From positions 1 through 30,046 of IMG/VR virus record IMGVR_UViG_3300028569_000123: a stretch of 30,046 nucleotides of DNA; one strand, 5' to 3'. The stretch comes from a virus. The translations under genes were made by a program, and so were the position numbers. Below, piece after piece: positions 16,328-23,558 of the stretch (the first letter of the stretch is position 1; each line of letters begins with the position of its first letter). Below the pieces are notes generated by a model that worked only from the letters and a program-made list of their open reading frames with translations, was not told the DNA's origin and ran no database searches.

Positions 16328-17588
16328 TTGCTGTAGTAGTACTCGAATTAAAAATATAATAATGTAAAAATTTATCAATATGATATTCTTTTTTTGCTTT
16401 TTCGCATAACTGTTTCAACCAAAACCAATCTTCTGTTTTTGATATATCAGGAAATTTTACACTTTTTGCTAAATTAGAATTCCATATGCACATATGGAAA
16501 GGTTTTCTTTTAATAGTTCTCCCTGCTATATAATCATCGTTAGTTTCATGGTTTAGACTAAAAATAATAGGAGTATCAGGGTCTTGATTTATTCTAGCAA
16601 TTTGTTTAAATGTTATGACATCAACGTTACCGTTTACTATTAATGTATTATATATAGTTTCAATATAATCATCCGAAATATCGTCATCGTCATCTATAAA
16701 AGAAACAAATTCTCCGTTTGATATGTCGATTAAGGATTGTCGTTTTTTACCAACTGTTCTAACTTTATTATCAATTAATGTTAAAATCTCAATTTCTTTT
16801 ACCAAATTTATTTTTTTTATCTGCTCTTCTAATTTTAGAATTAATTTTTTAACATTATCAAATCTTTCGGGTATACCTAAAATTAAAATAGACCATTTTG
16901 TTTCGGTTAAACACATGTCGAAATTTTTTTCTTTTCGTCTATCATAGGTTTTTTGATCGTGGTGCATATAAGATTCGTTTCTCACATACAACTCATCGTA
17001 ATCCGTTTTTTGAAAGGCGGGATGTTTGTGTTCTATAATAATTTTATCAGATCTATATACTTTGTTCAATGTTATTGATACATCGGTAAATTCGTTATCA
17101 CACCAAAGACTAACATAATCTGGGTGATATATATATCCAAATCTATCATAGTATTTTTTACCCATTATAGACAGAGTATTGATTCGATTTTGACCCCCAT
17201 CATTATACCATAAAACTCCGTCCATATCCCTGAAAAAATCATTCATGTCTTTTCTTATAATGTAATCGTAGCCATCTACAACGGGAATCATATCATCGGA
17301 TGCCAATAAAATAATATCCCACCCAGAAACTTTATTTATATCTGCATTGCAAGCCTGTATCTTTGTTTTACTATTACCAAAAAAATAAACTAATTTGCAT
17401 TTATTTTTGTATTCCTCTAATCTATGAATATTTGTTTTCATAGATATGTCATCATTATCAAGAGTTATTAAAAAAGCAATTTTATCTAAATTTTTTGCTT
17501 TATTTATATATTCATCAAGAACCGAAAAAAACTTATCCGGTCTTCCTCTTGTTGGAAATTTGATTAAAAGTTTAGGTTCTGTCTGCAT
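16320..17588 (-). CDS. Two-domain GT-A glycosyltransferase (tandem fusion)
   Basis: 422-residue protein made of two GT-A-type domains. Domain 1 (about 1-225) starts LLIKFPTRGRPDKF and has LLASDDM (94-100) where a DxD would stand. It also has an EHKHPAF motif near 186-192. Domain 2 (about 230-422) is GT2-like: SILILGIPERFDN, then VGKKRQSLIDISNGEFVSF leading into an acidic run DDDDD (299-303), and the acceptor-site motif TEDWFW (385-390). Domain 2 is clearly similar to the neighbouring 179-residue protein. Two active sites in one chain suggest sequential addition of two sugars. The gene starts one base after the stop of that neighbour (TAATATG), so they are co-translated. Confidence 0.8.
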   Translation of the reverse strand: MQTEPKLLIKFPTRGRPDKFFSVLDEYINKAKNLDKIAFLITLDNDDISMKTNIHRLEEYKNKCKLVYFFGNSKTKIQACNADINKVSGWDIILLASDDMIPVVDGYDYIIRKDMNDFFRDMDGVLWYNDGGQNRINTLSIMGKKYYDRFGYIYHPDYVSLWCDNEFTDVSITLNKVYRSDKIIIEHKHPAFQKTDYDELYVRNESYMHHDQKTYDRRKEKNFDMCLTETKWSILILGIPERFDNVKKLILKLEEQIKKINLVKEIEILTLIDNKVRTVGKKRQSLIDISNGEFVSFIDDDDDISDDYIETIYNTLIVNGNVDVITFKQIARINQDPDTPIIFSLNHETNDDYIAGRTIKRKPFHMCIWNSNLAKSVKFPDISKTEDWFWLKQLCEKAKKEYHIDKFLHYYIFNSSTTTAND

Positions 17589-17589
17589 A

Positions 17590-18129
17590 TTATTTTGAAG
17601 GATAATAAAAATAAAGTGGTTCGTCTATAAAAGATTCGGTTTTTAAAAGGTCTTTAACTCTTAATGAAAAATTTTGATCTTCGTGATATGATACATCAGG
17701 AAATCCTACTTGTTTAGCTATATCTCTTTTTATTGGATTTAAATGATTTGGACATCTGTAATATATTCCATTTTCTTCGTACCAATCTTTATATTGCACG
17801 GAATGTATAAATATTCTTGGCTGTATATTCTTTTGTACTATCACACCCTTCATACCTACACAGTCAGGATTTGTTTCTATGCTATTTAATATTTTTGATA
17901 CATAATAAGGCGATACCATATCATCATCGTCAACAAAACAAACATATTCTCCTTTTGCAGAATATAAAAGTTCGTTTCTCTTTTTTCCAATAGAAGATTC
18001 TCCTGTGTCAATGTTTGCTAATATTTCTATACGACCATCTCCTTGAAGTTTTAAAATTTTAGCCATATTCATTAGTAGCGGTTCTCTATTTTTCAAACCG
18101 CACATCAAAATTGATAATTTTTTATCCAT
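17590..18129 (-). CDS. Short GT2-family glycosyltransferase
   Basis: 179-residue single-domain GT2-like protein. It starts LSILMCGLKNREP and has IGKKRNELLYSAKGEYVCF leading to the metal-binding DDDD (67-70), with the acceptor-base motif HEDQNFSLR at 149-157. It shares its order of motifs with domain 2 of the next gene, so the two probably arose by duplication. There is no membrane segment, unlike many host GT2 enzymes. It is the first minus-strand gene after the inserted HNH gene, with a likely promoter at 18175-18202 (TTGACA, 16 bases, TAATAT) and a TATAAATA box 13 bases before the ATG. The target is unknown. Confidence 0.8.
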   Translation of the reverse strand: MDKKLSILMCGLKNREPLLMNMAKILKLQGDGRIEILANIDTGESSIGKKRNELLYSAKGEYVCFVDDDDMVSPYYVSKILNSIETNPDCVGMKGVIVQKNIQPRIFIHSVQYKDWYEENGIYYRCPNHLNPIKRDIAKQVGFPDVSYHEDQNFSLRVKDLLKTESFIDEPLYFYYPSK

Positions 18130-18142
18130 GTTTATAATTTAA

Positions 18143-18150
18143 TATTTATA
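18143..18150 (-). promoter_or_regulatory. TATAAATA box before the short GT2 gene
   Basis: TATAAATA on the minus strand, 13 bases before the ATG at 18129, downstream of the sigma70-like promoter candidate. The glycan operon might thus have both an early and a late start. Confidence 0.35.
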
Positions 18151-18174
18151 TGTGTATATAAATTTTCTTTTTTA

Positions 18175-18202
18175 ATATTAAGTAAAAATTTATTAATGTC
18201 AA
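18175..18202 (-). promoter_or_regulatory. Candidate sigma70-type promoter for the glycan operon
   Basis: On the minus strand TTGACA (18202-18197), a 16-base spacer, then TAATAT (18180-18175), about 45 bases before the ATG at 18129. It is a near-consensus pair, although AT-rich DNA raises the chance rate. A second TTGACA lies 12 bases further upstream (18214-18209) within the palindrome. Confidence 0.45.
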
Positions 18203-18229
18203 TAGAAATGTCAATTTTTATTGACATTT
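18195..18229. promoter_or_regulatory. Palindrome plus direct repeat of AATGTCAAT, possible operator
   Basis: AAATGTCAAT-tttt-ATTGACATTT (18206-18229) is a perfect 10-bp inverted repeat. AATGTCAAT also occurs at 18195-18203, 12 bases before its copy in the palindrome. It presents a TTGACA box to each of the two divergent genes (HNH on plus, GT2 on minus), so it may be a shared promoter or operator. Confidence 0.45.
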
Positions 18230-18277
18230 AAAAATAAAATATTCATAAAAAGGGTATAGGAAGATAAATATAACTAT

Positions 18278-18835
18278 ATGAAAGATAAAAAATATTTGAT
18301 CGAAAAAAGGGAAAAGGATCTTAAAAGACAAAAAAATTATAGATTAAAAAATAGAGACAAATTGTTACAACAAATGAAAGAATATAAGCAAAACAATAAA
18401 GAATATATAAAAGAATATAACAAAAACTATAAAATAAAAAAAAGAGAAGAAATTAAAATCTATAGTAAAGAATATAGACTTAAAAATCCTGATATAATCA
18501 AAAAATGTAAAAAAAGATTTAAACAAAAACATAGATTAGTAGAAAATTTAAGACAAAGAATACGAAAAGTTTTAAAAAAAATACCAAAAGTAAACAAATC
18601 CATGGATTTAATAGGGTGTGGTATAATAACACTAAGAAATCATTTAGAATCACAATTTAAATCCGGTATGTCTTGGGAAAATTATGGACAATATGGTTGG
18701 CACATAGATCATATAATACCATGTGCGTTCTTTGATTTATCAGATCCGGAACAACAAAAAAAATGTTTCCATTATACAAATTTACAGCCTTTATGGTGGG
18801 ATGAAAATATAGCAAAAAAAGATAAAATTATTTAA
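18278..18835 (+). CDS. HNH endonuclease, free-standing homing type
   Basis: 185-residue HNH nuclease, probably a mobile homing endonuclease. Residues 1-95 are very Lys-rich with repeated KEY..N units (for example MKEYKQNNKEYIKEYNKNYK), a DNA-binding-type region common in phage HNH proteins. Residues 110-185 hold the nuclease: WENYGQYGWHIDHIIPCAFF with the catalytic D144-H145 pair, the central Asn in YTNLQPLW (N168), and a final NIAKKDK. It is the only plus-strand gene within a run of minus-strand glycosyltransferases and overlaps the end of the convergent one by eight bases. That arrangement points to insertion. The protein looks intact. Cleavage site and specificity are unknown. Confidence 0.88.
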   Translation: MKDKKYLIEKREKDLKRQKNYRLKNRDKLLQQMKEYKQNNKEYIKEYNKNYKIKKREEIKIYSKEYRLKNPDIIKKCKKRFKQKHRLVENLRQRIRKVLKKIPKVNKSMDLIGCGIITLRNHLESQFKSGMSWENYGQYGWHIDHIIPCAFFDLSDPEQQKKCFHYTNLQPLWWDENIAKKDKII

Positions 18836-20285
18836 TTTTAAAATGAACACATCCATGTGTTTCCGTTTTTTCTATTTTAAAATTTTTTAAATCTATCTGT
18901 TTTAAACCATCATTAAACATATCATCTGTATTTTTTTCAAATTCTTGCATTTTTTTCCCGTTTAATAAATGTTGATTATATTCTACAGGATTATTTAATC
19001 TATGACTATGAGGAACTGAAAAATATTTTCCAAATTGATGTTTTAACGGGCTTAACCCTATTTTTTCACATCTTAATTTTAAATTCCTGTCTTCAGAACC
19101 CCAACCAACATAACTTATCGGATAGCCGTTTACTTTATAAAAATGTTCTTTTCTAAAAGTTATAACACCTCCCATTACAGAATCTGGCGTTTCAATATAA
19201 TTAAATTGACTACAATAAGTGGATAAATGTGAAGGATTTTTAGGGTACGAATAATCAGAAAATAATGGGATCAAATCTACATCATGAAAACAATAATAGT
19301 CATAATCCGGATTTAACAAAAACCCTATATTATTTATCAGTCCCTTATTAAAAAGATCTTTATTGTCCTGTTCGACTATATATATATCAAATATCTCAAC
19401 TTGTTTTGATACATATTCAGACAATTTTGGGATTATTGTTTCTAGTGCAGTTTTTCTGTCTCTATATGGTATAATAATTGCTAATTTTTTATCTTTGTTA
19501 TATAATTTTTTTCTACTATAATTTTTTTCAAGATGCATTAAAAATATAGGTAATAATTTTTTATCAATTTCTTGTATATTGTTTGTAAAAAATCCATGTT
19601 TTTTAATAAAATAACTTGCTGATTTATCCCAATTTTCTTTATATTGTTCTTTATTTGTAATAGTGGAATTATCATCACTACCATCAATCGTCGTTAAAAG
19701 TTTATCAGAATGTAAAACGTCAGGAAAATACCAAAACGGAGATGATACTTTATTTTTGGCTAAATTATATTCCAAATCGATATGTTCAAAAGCATTAATA
19801 TAATTTTCATCAAAATACCCTAATTTTTTAATTATATTAGAATGAAAGTATGAAAAAGCCCCCTGTGGATTATGATAAAATCCTATTGCATGTCCTGATG
19901 GTGCTTCGTATGAATATTTTAAAGTTTTTTCGTTTCCGGCAATTTTTTCAAAATTTAAATGATGTATACCAAATATATTAGCAGTTTCTATATATACATC
20001 AAAAACATTTTCATCTAAAATTAAAACATCATCTTCTATTATAAATAGATGGTCGCATTCATATTTTTCTATTAATAGTTTTAGTGCTATGTTTTTAGAC
20101 TTTGCCACTCCCAATTGTTTATTATTTTTTACTATAAAGTCTGCATCTGATTCGTTTATATAAGAATTTTCTCCATCGTTTATAACAATTAATGTGTTTA
20201 TTTTATTTTTTGGTATTTTTTCTAATACTTTTTTATAATAATCCGGTCTATTATAAGTTATAATAGCTACTCCTATTTTTGACAT
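18828..20285 (-). CDS. GT2-GT7 fusion glycosyltransferase (beta-1,4-galactosyltransferase-like C-terminus)
   Basis: 485 residues from the preferred ATG at 20285 (MSKIGVAIITYNRP); an ATG at 20324 would add 13 hydrophobic residues (MLIILFFTIKYSN). The N-terminal domain (about 1-235) is GT2-like, with IIEDDV (83-88) as the metal site. The C-terminal domain (about 265-430) follows the GT7 beta-1,4-galactosyltransferase pattern: IIIPYRDR (270-277), YIVEQ (302-306), FHDVDLIP (333-340) with the metal-binding D-V-D, GGVITF, and GWGSEDRNLKLRC (394-406). GT7 enzymes usually transfer Gal, GalNAc or Xyl to a sugar acceptor. The fusion implies two consecutive transfers by one protein. Its end overlaps the convergent HNH gene by eight bases. 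Confidence 0.87.
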   Translation of the reverse strand: MSKIGVAIITYNRPDYYKKVLEKIPKNKINTLIVINDGENSYINESDADFIVKNNKQLGVAKSKNIALKLLIEKYECDHLFIIEDDVLILDENVFDVYIETANIFGIHHLNFEKIAGNEKTLKYSYEAPSGHAIGFYHNPQGAFSYFHSNIIKKLGYFDENYINAFEHIDLEYNLAKNKVSSPFWYFPDVLHSDKLLTTIDGSDDNSTITNKEQYKENWDKSASYFIKKHGFFTNNIQEIDKKLLPIFLMHLEKNYSRKKLYNKDKKLAIIIPYRDRKTALETIIPKLSEYVSKQVEIFDIYIVEQDNKDLFNKGLINNIGFLLNPDYDYYCFHDVDLIPLFSDYSYPKNPSHLSTYCSQFNYIETPDSVMGGVITFRKEHFYKVNGYPISYVGWGSEDRNLKLRCEKIGLSPLKHQFGKYFSVPHSHRLNNPVEYNQHLLNGKKMQEFEKNTDDMFNDGLKQIDLKNFKIEKTETHGCVHFKIK

Positions 20286-20293
20286 ATTACTAT

Positions 20294-20321
20294 ATTTTAT
20301 AGTAAAAAACAAAATTATCAA
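20294..20321 (-). promoter_or_regulatory. Weak candidate promoter for the GT2-GT7 gene
   Basis: On the minus strand TTGATA (20321-20316), 16 bases, TAAAAT (20299-20294), in the 70-base gap between divergent genes. An ACTATA-ttt-TATAGT palindrome covers the minus-10 area and the first transcribed bases. The region is extremely AT-rich, so this is tentative. Confidence 0.25.
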
Positions 20322-20355
20322 CATTAATATTAAATAAATATATTAATTATTTAAA

Positions 20356-20568
20356 GTGTATAATAAAATTAATATAGCAGGAGGAAGATTTATATCGGTA
20401 GATTATAATAAGATACCACATTTAGTTTTTGAATGCCTTGACGGTAAAAAAATTACATGCTGTGATCCTGATTATTTATTAACACCAACTCCTACAATTA
20501 GACCAACTTCTACACCAACACCTACACCGACTCGTACACCAACGCCTACCCCTACTCCAACAATATGA
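20356..20568 (+). CDS. Small protein with Cys pair and Thr-Pro repeat tail
   Basis: 70-residue protein beginning with GTG. No ATG is available in frame before the upstream stop at 20344. Residues 1-40 are a short beta-rich unit ending ECLDGKKITCCDPDY with three Cys. Residues 43-70 are a Thr-Pro tail with nine TP dipeptides, interrupted by IRPTS and R. No signal peptide is visible. I do not recognise the family. Thr/Pro tails often serve as stiff linkers or O-glycosylation sites. The same plus-strand cluster contains a Skp1-type GlcNAc-transferase-like gene, so the tail is a candidate acceptor (inference). It could also be the leftover start of a longer fibre gene. An AATAAATA box lies 15 bases upstream. 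Confidence 0.6.
   Translation: MYNKINIAGGRFISVDYNKIPHLVFECLDGKKITCCDPDYLLTPTPTIRPTSTPTPTPTRTPTPTPTPTI
20482..20565 (+). repeat. Thr-Pro codon repeat (ACN CCN)n
   Basis: Imperfect hexanucleotide repeat of the type ACxCCx, coding for nine Thr-Pro pairs. Codon third positions vary (ACA, ACT, ACG; CCA, CCT, CCG), which argues for protein-level selection and not simple slippage. Confidence 0.85.
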
Positions 20569-20572
20569 TCTT

Positions 20573-20788
20573 ATGGCGTATTATGAGGGACGGGGATATC
20601 CATATATTATAGGTGGAGAGGTAACCAACGAAGGAACATTGATATGGCAAGAAAACGGTGGGGAGAGTGCGTCATTATCAAATACATTTCAATTTAATTC
20701 TGATATTCATTATAGTGATTATCTGTCGCTAACTGTAAGATGTGAAACAGATCCAGTCACATCGCTAATACCACCTCCAGTACCTTAA
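20573..20788 (+). CDS. Small hypothetical protein with Pro-rich end, 71 aa
   Basis: Unrecognised. It has Gly/Tyr-rich, beta-prone sequence (YYEGRGYPYIIGGEVTNEG), a polar middle, one Cys near the end and a Pro-rich C-terminus (PVTSLIPPPVP). The layout, a small domain, Cys, then a Pro tail, matches the preceding gene, which ends four bases earlier in another frame. They are probably a pair of small virion-associated or surface proteins. Nothing in the sequence shows an enzyme. No ribosome-binding site is visible; the ATG at 20573 is the first in frame. Confidence 0.55.
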   Translation: MAYYEGRGYPYIIGGEVTNEGTLIWQENGGESASLSNTFQFNSDIHYSDYLSLTVRCETDPVTSLIPPPVP

Positions 20789-20792
20789 CAAT

Positions 20793-21422
20793 ATGAAATA
20801 TACCCACATGCCTTTTTTTATAAATCAAAATTTTGGTTATTTTTGTGTAGCAAATGAATACAAACAATATCAAAATGTAAATTACATGCCTTGGAAATTG
20901 GTTTCTGGTAATTTAGAAAATTATGAAGAAGTAGAATTTCCACACGAACCAAAATCTCCTTTTCATGTTCATTGTTCTCCTATTTTTGTTAATAATATAT
21001 TAAGTTTAAGTTACAATTCCAATGTTTATATAAAGAATAATAATGTTTGGGAAATTGTAAAAGAAAAGGTATGGCAAGGATTTTTTGATGGAGAATTTGC
21101 AAATTGTGTATATTCCAACAAAGCATTTATAAAAAATAAAGAAATTAATTTTTCTTTATTTGAAAAAAATTACAGAATAGCTCCTTTTAATGAAAATTAT
21201 ATTATAACAGGACAGTTACCAACATCAGAAATTAAATCTATAATAGTTAATACAGATGGTGATTTTTTGGGAGAAATACAAGACAGTTTTGGTAATTATG
21301 TATATAAATGCAATATAATAGATGATACATTATACCATTCTGTTAAAAAAATTGAAAACGGAATATGGAATTCTGAAAATTACGAAATACAAAAAACAAA
21401 TAATTTTATCATCAAATTATAA
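20793..21422 (+). CDS. Hypothetical beta-rich protein, 209 aa
   Basis: Unrecognised. The chain is dominated by aromatic residues, Asn and short beta strands. Repeating strand-turn units (SPIFVNNILSLSYNSNVYIK, GEFANCVYSNKAFIKNKEIN, NENYIITGQLPTSEIKSIIV) suggest a partial beta-propeller or sandwich. An N-terminal part with MPFFINQNFGYFCVANEYKQ could be surface-exposed. There is no signal peptide or catalytic motif. The gene starts four bases after the 71-residue gene and ends 17 bases before the GlcNAc-transferase-like gene, so it is probably in one operon with them. A structural or sugar-recognition role is possible, but function is unknown. Confidence 0.65.
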   Translation: MKYTHMPFFINQNFGYFCVANEYKQYQNVNYMPWKLVSGNLENYEEVEFPHEPKSPFHVHCSPIFVNNILSLSYNSNVYIKNNNVWEIVKEKVWQGFFDGEFANCVYSNKAFIKNKEINFSLFEKNYRIAPFNENYIITGQLPTSEIKSIIVNTDGDFLGEIQDSFGNYVYKCNIIDDTLYHSVKKIENGIWNSENYEIQKTNNFIIKL

Positions 21423-21439
21423 TTTATATAATTTAATAT

Positions 21440-22360
21440 ATGAAAAATAAAATATTTGTACAGATTGCATCATATAGAGATCCTGAATTAATTCCAACTA
21501 TTAAAGATTGTATAGCAAAAGCAAAACATCCAAAAAACTTAACATTTGGAATTTGTTGGCAAAGAGATGAAACCGAAAGTTTGGATCAATTCAAAGACGT
21601 TCCAGATTTTAGAATTATAGATATTCCTTGGAATAAGAGCAAAGGGTTATGTTGGGCTAGAAGTCTTATACAAAAATTATGGAACGGAGAAGAATATACA
21701 TTACAATTAGATAGTCATCATAGGTTTCTACAAAATTGGGATGAAGAGTTAATCAATATGATGAGCCTTACGGATTCCAAAAAACCAATCATTACTTCAT
21801 ATGCTGGAATGTATTCACCAAAAGAAAATAAATTATTAAATCATGATCCATATAAAATGGTTGCTGATAAATTTACAGAATATGGTACAATATTATTTTA
21901 TCCACATTTTATTGAAAATTGGGAAAGTTTAAAAAAACCAATTCCTGCAAAATTTGTAAGTGGGCATTTTTATTTTACATTAGGAGTTCATTGTAAAGAA
22001 TATAAATATGATCCTAATATATATTTTGCAGGAGATGAAATTAGTTTAAGCATTAGATCATTTACATTGGGATATGATTTGTTTCATCCACACAAGCTTG
22101 TAATTTGGCACGAATATACCAGAGAAGGAAGAACAAAGCATTGGACAGATTTTAACGAAGAAAACAAAAAACAAGGTAAGGTTGATAAAATGTGGTGGGA
22201 AATGGATATTGAAAGTAAAAAACGTCTTCGTCATTTATTGCAAGAGGAAGACAATAATATAGATTTAGGAGTTTATGGCTTGGGAGATGTAAGAAGTCAT
22301 CATGATTATGAATTATATGCTGGAATAGATTTTAAGAACAGAACCTTGAAGTCAATATAA
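21440..22360 (+). CDS. GlcNAc-transferase-like protein (Skp1-type, GT60-like)
   Basis: 306-residue glycosyltransferase resembling the family of UDP-GlcNAc:Skp1-hydroxyproline GlcNAc-transferases. The N-terminal motif IFVQIASYRDPEL (5-17) and the second strand FGICWQRD are typical. The metal/donor motif is LQLDSHHRF, with D-S-H at 91-93 where the family has DxH. Further family-like elements are KFVSGHFYFTLG (171-182) and GDEISLSIRSFTLGYDLFHP (198-217). The known eukaryotic enzymes modify hydroxyproline or Ser/Thr in the cytosol, whereas phage and bacterial members have no settled substrate. It is on the plus strand beside small Pro-tailed proteins and a lectin-like gene, apart from the minus-strand glycan cluster. 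Confidence 0.82.
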   Translation: MKNKIFVQIASYRDPELIPTIKDCIAKAKHPKNLTFGICWQRDETESLDQFKDVPDFRIIDIPWNKSKGLCWARSLIQKLWNGEEYTLQLDSHHRFLQNWDEELINMMSLTDSKKPIITSYAGMYSPKENKLLNHDPYKMVADKFTEYGTILFYPHFIENWESLKKPIPAKFVSGHFYFTLGVHCKEYKYDPNIYFAGDEISLSIRSFTLGYDLFHPHKLVIWHEYTREGRTKHWTDFNEENKKQGKVDKMWWEMDIESKKRLRHLLQEEDNNIDLGVYGLGDVRSHHDYELYAGIDFKNRTLKSI

Positions 22361-22423
22361 AAATTGATTTATACAATGCTCTATTGACGTTTTAAATAAA
22401 TACAAAATTACTAAGTACGTAAC

Positions 22424-22431
22424 TATAAATA
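22424..22431 (+). promoter_or_regulatory. TATAAATA late-promoter-like box
   Basis: TATAAATA, identical to the T4 late promoter core, nine bases before the ATG of the lectin-like gene. Similar NNTAAATA boxes precede seven other genes here at 7-15 bases. If it is a promoter, the leader would be only a few bases long. Confidence 0.4.
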
Positions 22432-22440
22432 TTACATGAT

Positions 22441-23361
22441 ATGGTAAATTACATTGGATTCGGAAAATCATATGATATAACAGTTTCAAAAACTCAAAAT
22501 GATCCTGTTACGACTACATCAGATTGTGGTTGTGATTTAGGACCCGGAAGTCCATATATAGTTTCTAGCAGTCCCTCAACTTATTCTACAAGCATAGATG
22601 GTATTGTTGGAAATCGTCCTCCAAATATTTCTTTAGACATTCCAACTCCACCTATTAAATGTGTTTTTCCTTGTTTAAGTCCACTAATAGGTAAAATAGG
22701 TAAAAATTCTTTTTATATAGGATTTGGAGGATCTACCGGAGCTTCCACTAATGAACACTGGCTGCATAATGTAACATGGAATTCTTCTTTAAATTCTTTG
22801 AGTTATTCAGACATTTTAAATAATTCTAATTATTTAAATGATGCAATAAAAATAGGAAACTCTGTTAGATTTACGCAAGCAGGAAATGACCAAACTGGCA
22901 ATATTTTTTATACAACTCCTATATACTTTTTAGATAGTAATTCAAATTTATTAAATTGGTCTTGTTATTATGTGTTTTCAATGGGGGGTGGAAGCAGAGC
23001 AGATGGGATTACGTTTATTTTACAAAGTTATTCTAATATTGCAGGTGGTTTTGGCGGTGGATTGGCATATGATGGAATTCCTAATAGTGTAGCTGTTGGA
23101 TATGATTCATATCAAAATTATTTTGATCCGAATAATAACCATATAGAAATAGATGTAAATGGAAGTGTTTCAAGCTCATTAATAACGTTTACACCCCCAT
23201 TTAATATGTGCGGTAATACAGGAACGAATAAATACATATATAATTGGGTTGATTATACGAGTGGAGTTTTAAAAATATATACTTCTGAATCAAACACTAA
23301 ACCATCTACTCCTTATATATCATATTCTATAGATTTAAAGGATTATCTTATTGTTGCATAA
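22441..23361 (+). CDS. L-type (legume-type) lectin-like protein, shortened C-terminus
   Basis: 306-residue protein. Residues 1-85 are a linker with a Cys cluster (SDCGCDLGPGSP) and Ser/Pro-rich sequence. From about 88 to the end it follows the L-type lectin fold: ADGITFILQS (187-196), GGFGGGLAYDGIPNSVAV (202-219), then YDSYQNYFDP and HIEIDVNG (234-241). Legume-type lectins bind sugars with the help of Ca/Mn held by a Glu-x-Asp pair. Here the Glu position is Gly (G220-Y-D222), so metal binding may be altered. The chain stops at IDLKDYLIVA, just where the last strand (usually YVGFTAxTG) is expected. It is likely a virion carbohydrate-binding protein, and secretion is not indicated. The start is set by the TATAAATA-bearing leader. 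Confidence 0.8.
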   Translation: MVNYIGFGKSYDITVSKTQNDPVTTTSDCGCDLGPGSPYIVSSSPSTYSTSIDGIVGNRPPNISLDIPTPPIKCVFPCLSPLIGKIGKNSFYIGFGGSTGASTNEHWLHNVTWNSSLNSLSYSDILNNSNYLNDAIKIGNSVRFTQAGNDQTGNIFYTTPIYFLDSNSNLLNWSCYYVFSMGGGSRADGITFILQSYSNIAGGFGGGLAYDGIPNSVAVGYDSYQNYFDPNNNHIEIDVNGSVSSSLITFTPPFNMCGNTGTNKYIYNWVDYTSGVLKIYTSESNTKPSTPYISYSIDLKDYLIVA

Positions 23362-23371
23362 ATATAATAAA

Positions 23372-23548
23372 ATGTCAAATATAATAAAACTTAATTCATA
23401 CACTAAAGGAAGATTAGTTATCAGAGGAAGCTTTTTAGTTTCTACCGATGATCCTAATGATTGTTTAATAACTACAAAAACGACAACACCACAAAACGAG
23501 TTTATAGTAGAAACCTATGCAACTGGTCTCCTTCCGAATGAAGAATAA
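23372..23548 (+). CDS. Small hypothetical protein, 58 aa
   Basis: Unrecognised small protein (MSNIIKLNSYTKGRLVIRG...). The N-terminal half is beta-prone. A single Cys stands in DDPNDCLITTKTTTP, followed by a Thr-rich stretch and an acidic end (LLPNEE). I chose the ATG at 23372; a TTG at 23351 would add seven residues and overlap the lectin gene. A CATAAATA box lies seven bases before the ATG, overlapping the lectin stop codon. The Asp-Pro-x-x-Cys then Thr-rich layout recalls the other tiny proteins in this cluster. It may be a small virion component. No activity can be inferred. Confidence 0.55.
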   Translation: MSNIIKLNSYTKGRLVIRGSFLVSTDDPNDCLITTKTTTPQNEFIVETYATGLLPNEE

Positions 23549-23558
23549 TATGATGTTT

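Noticed and set aside
20356-20788. Two tiny genes as one frameshifted gene
   Set aside because: They are in different frames, but each has its own start and stop and each ends in its own Pro-rich tail, so two genes fit better. Not fully excluded.
23330-23400. Frameshift splitting one longer lectin gene
   Set aside because: Reading the other frames past the stop does not yield a GFTA-type lectin end; the next frame starts a separate protein with its own TAAATA-type leader.
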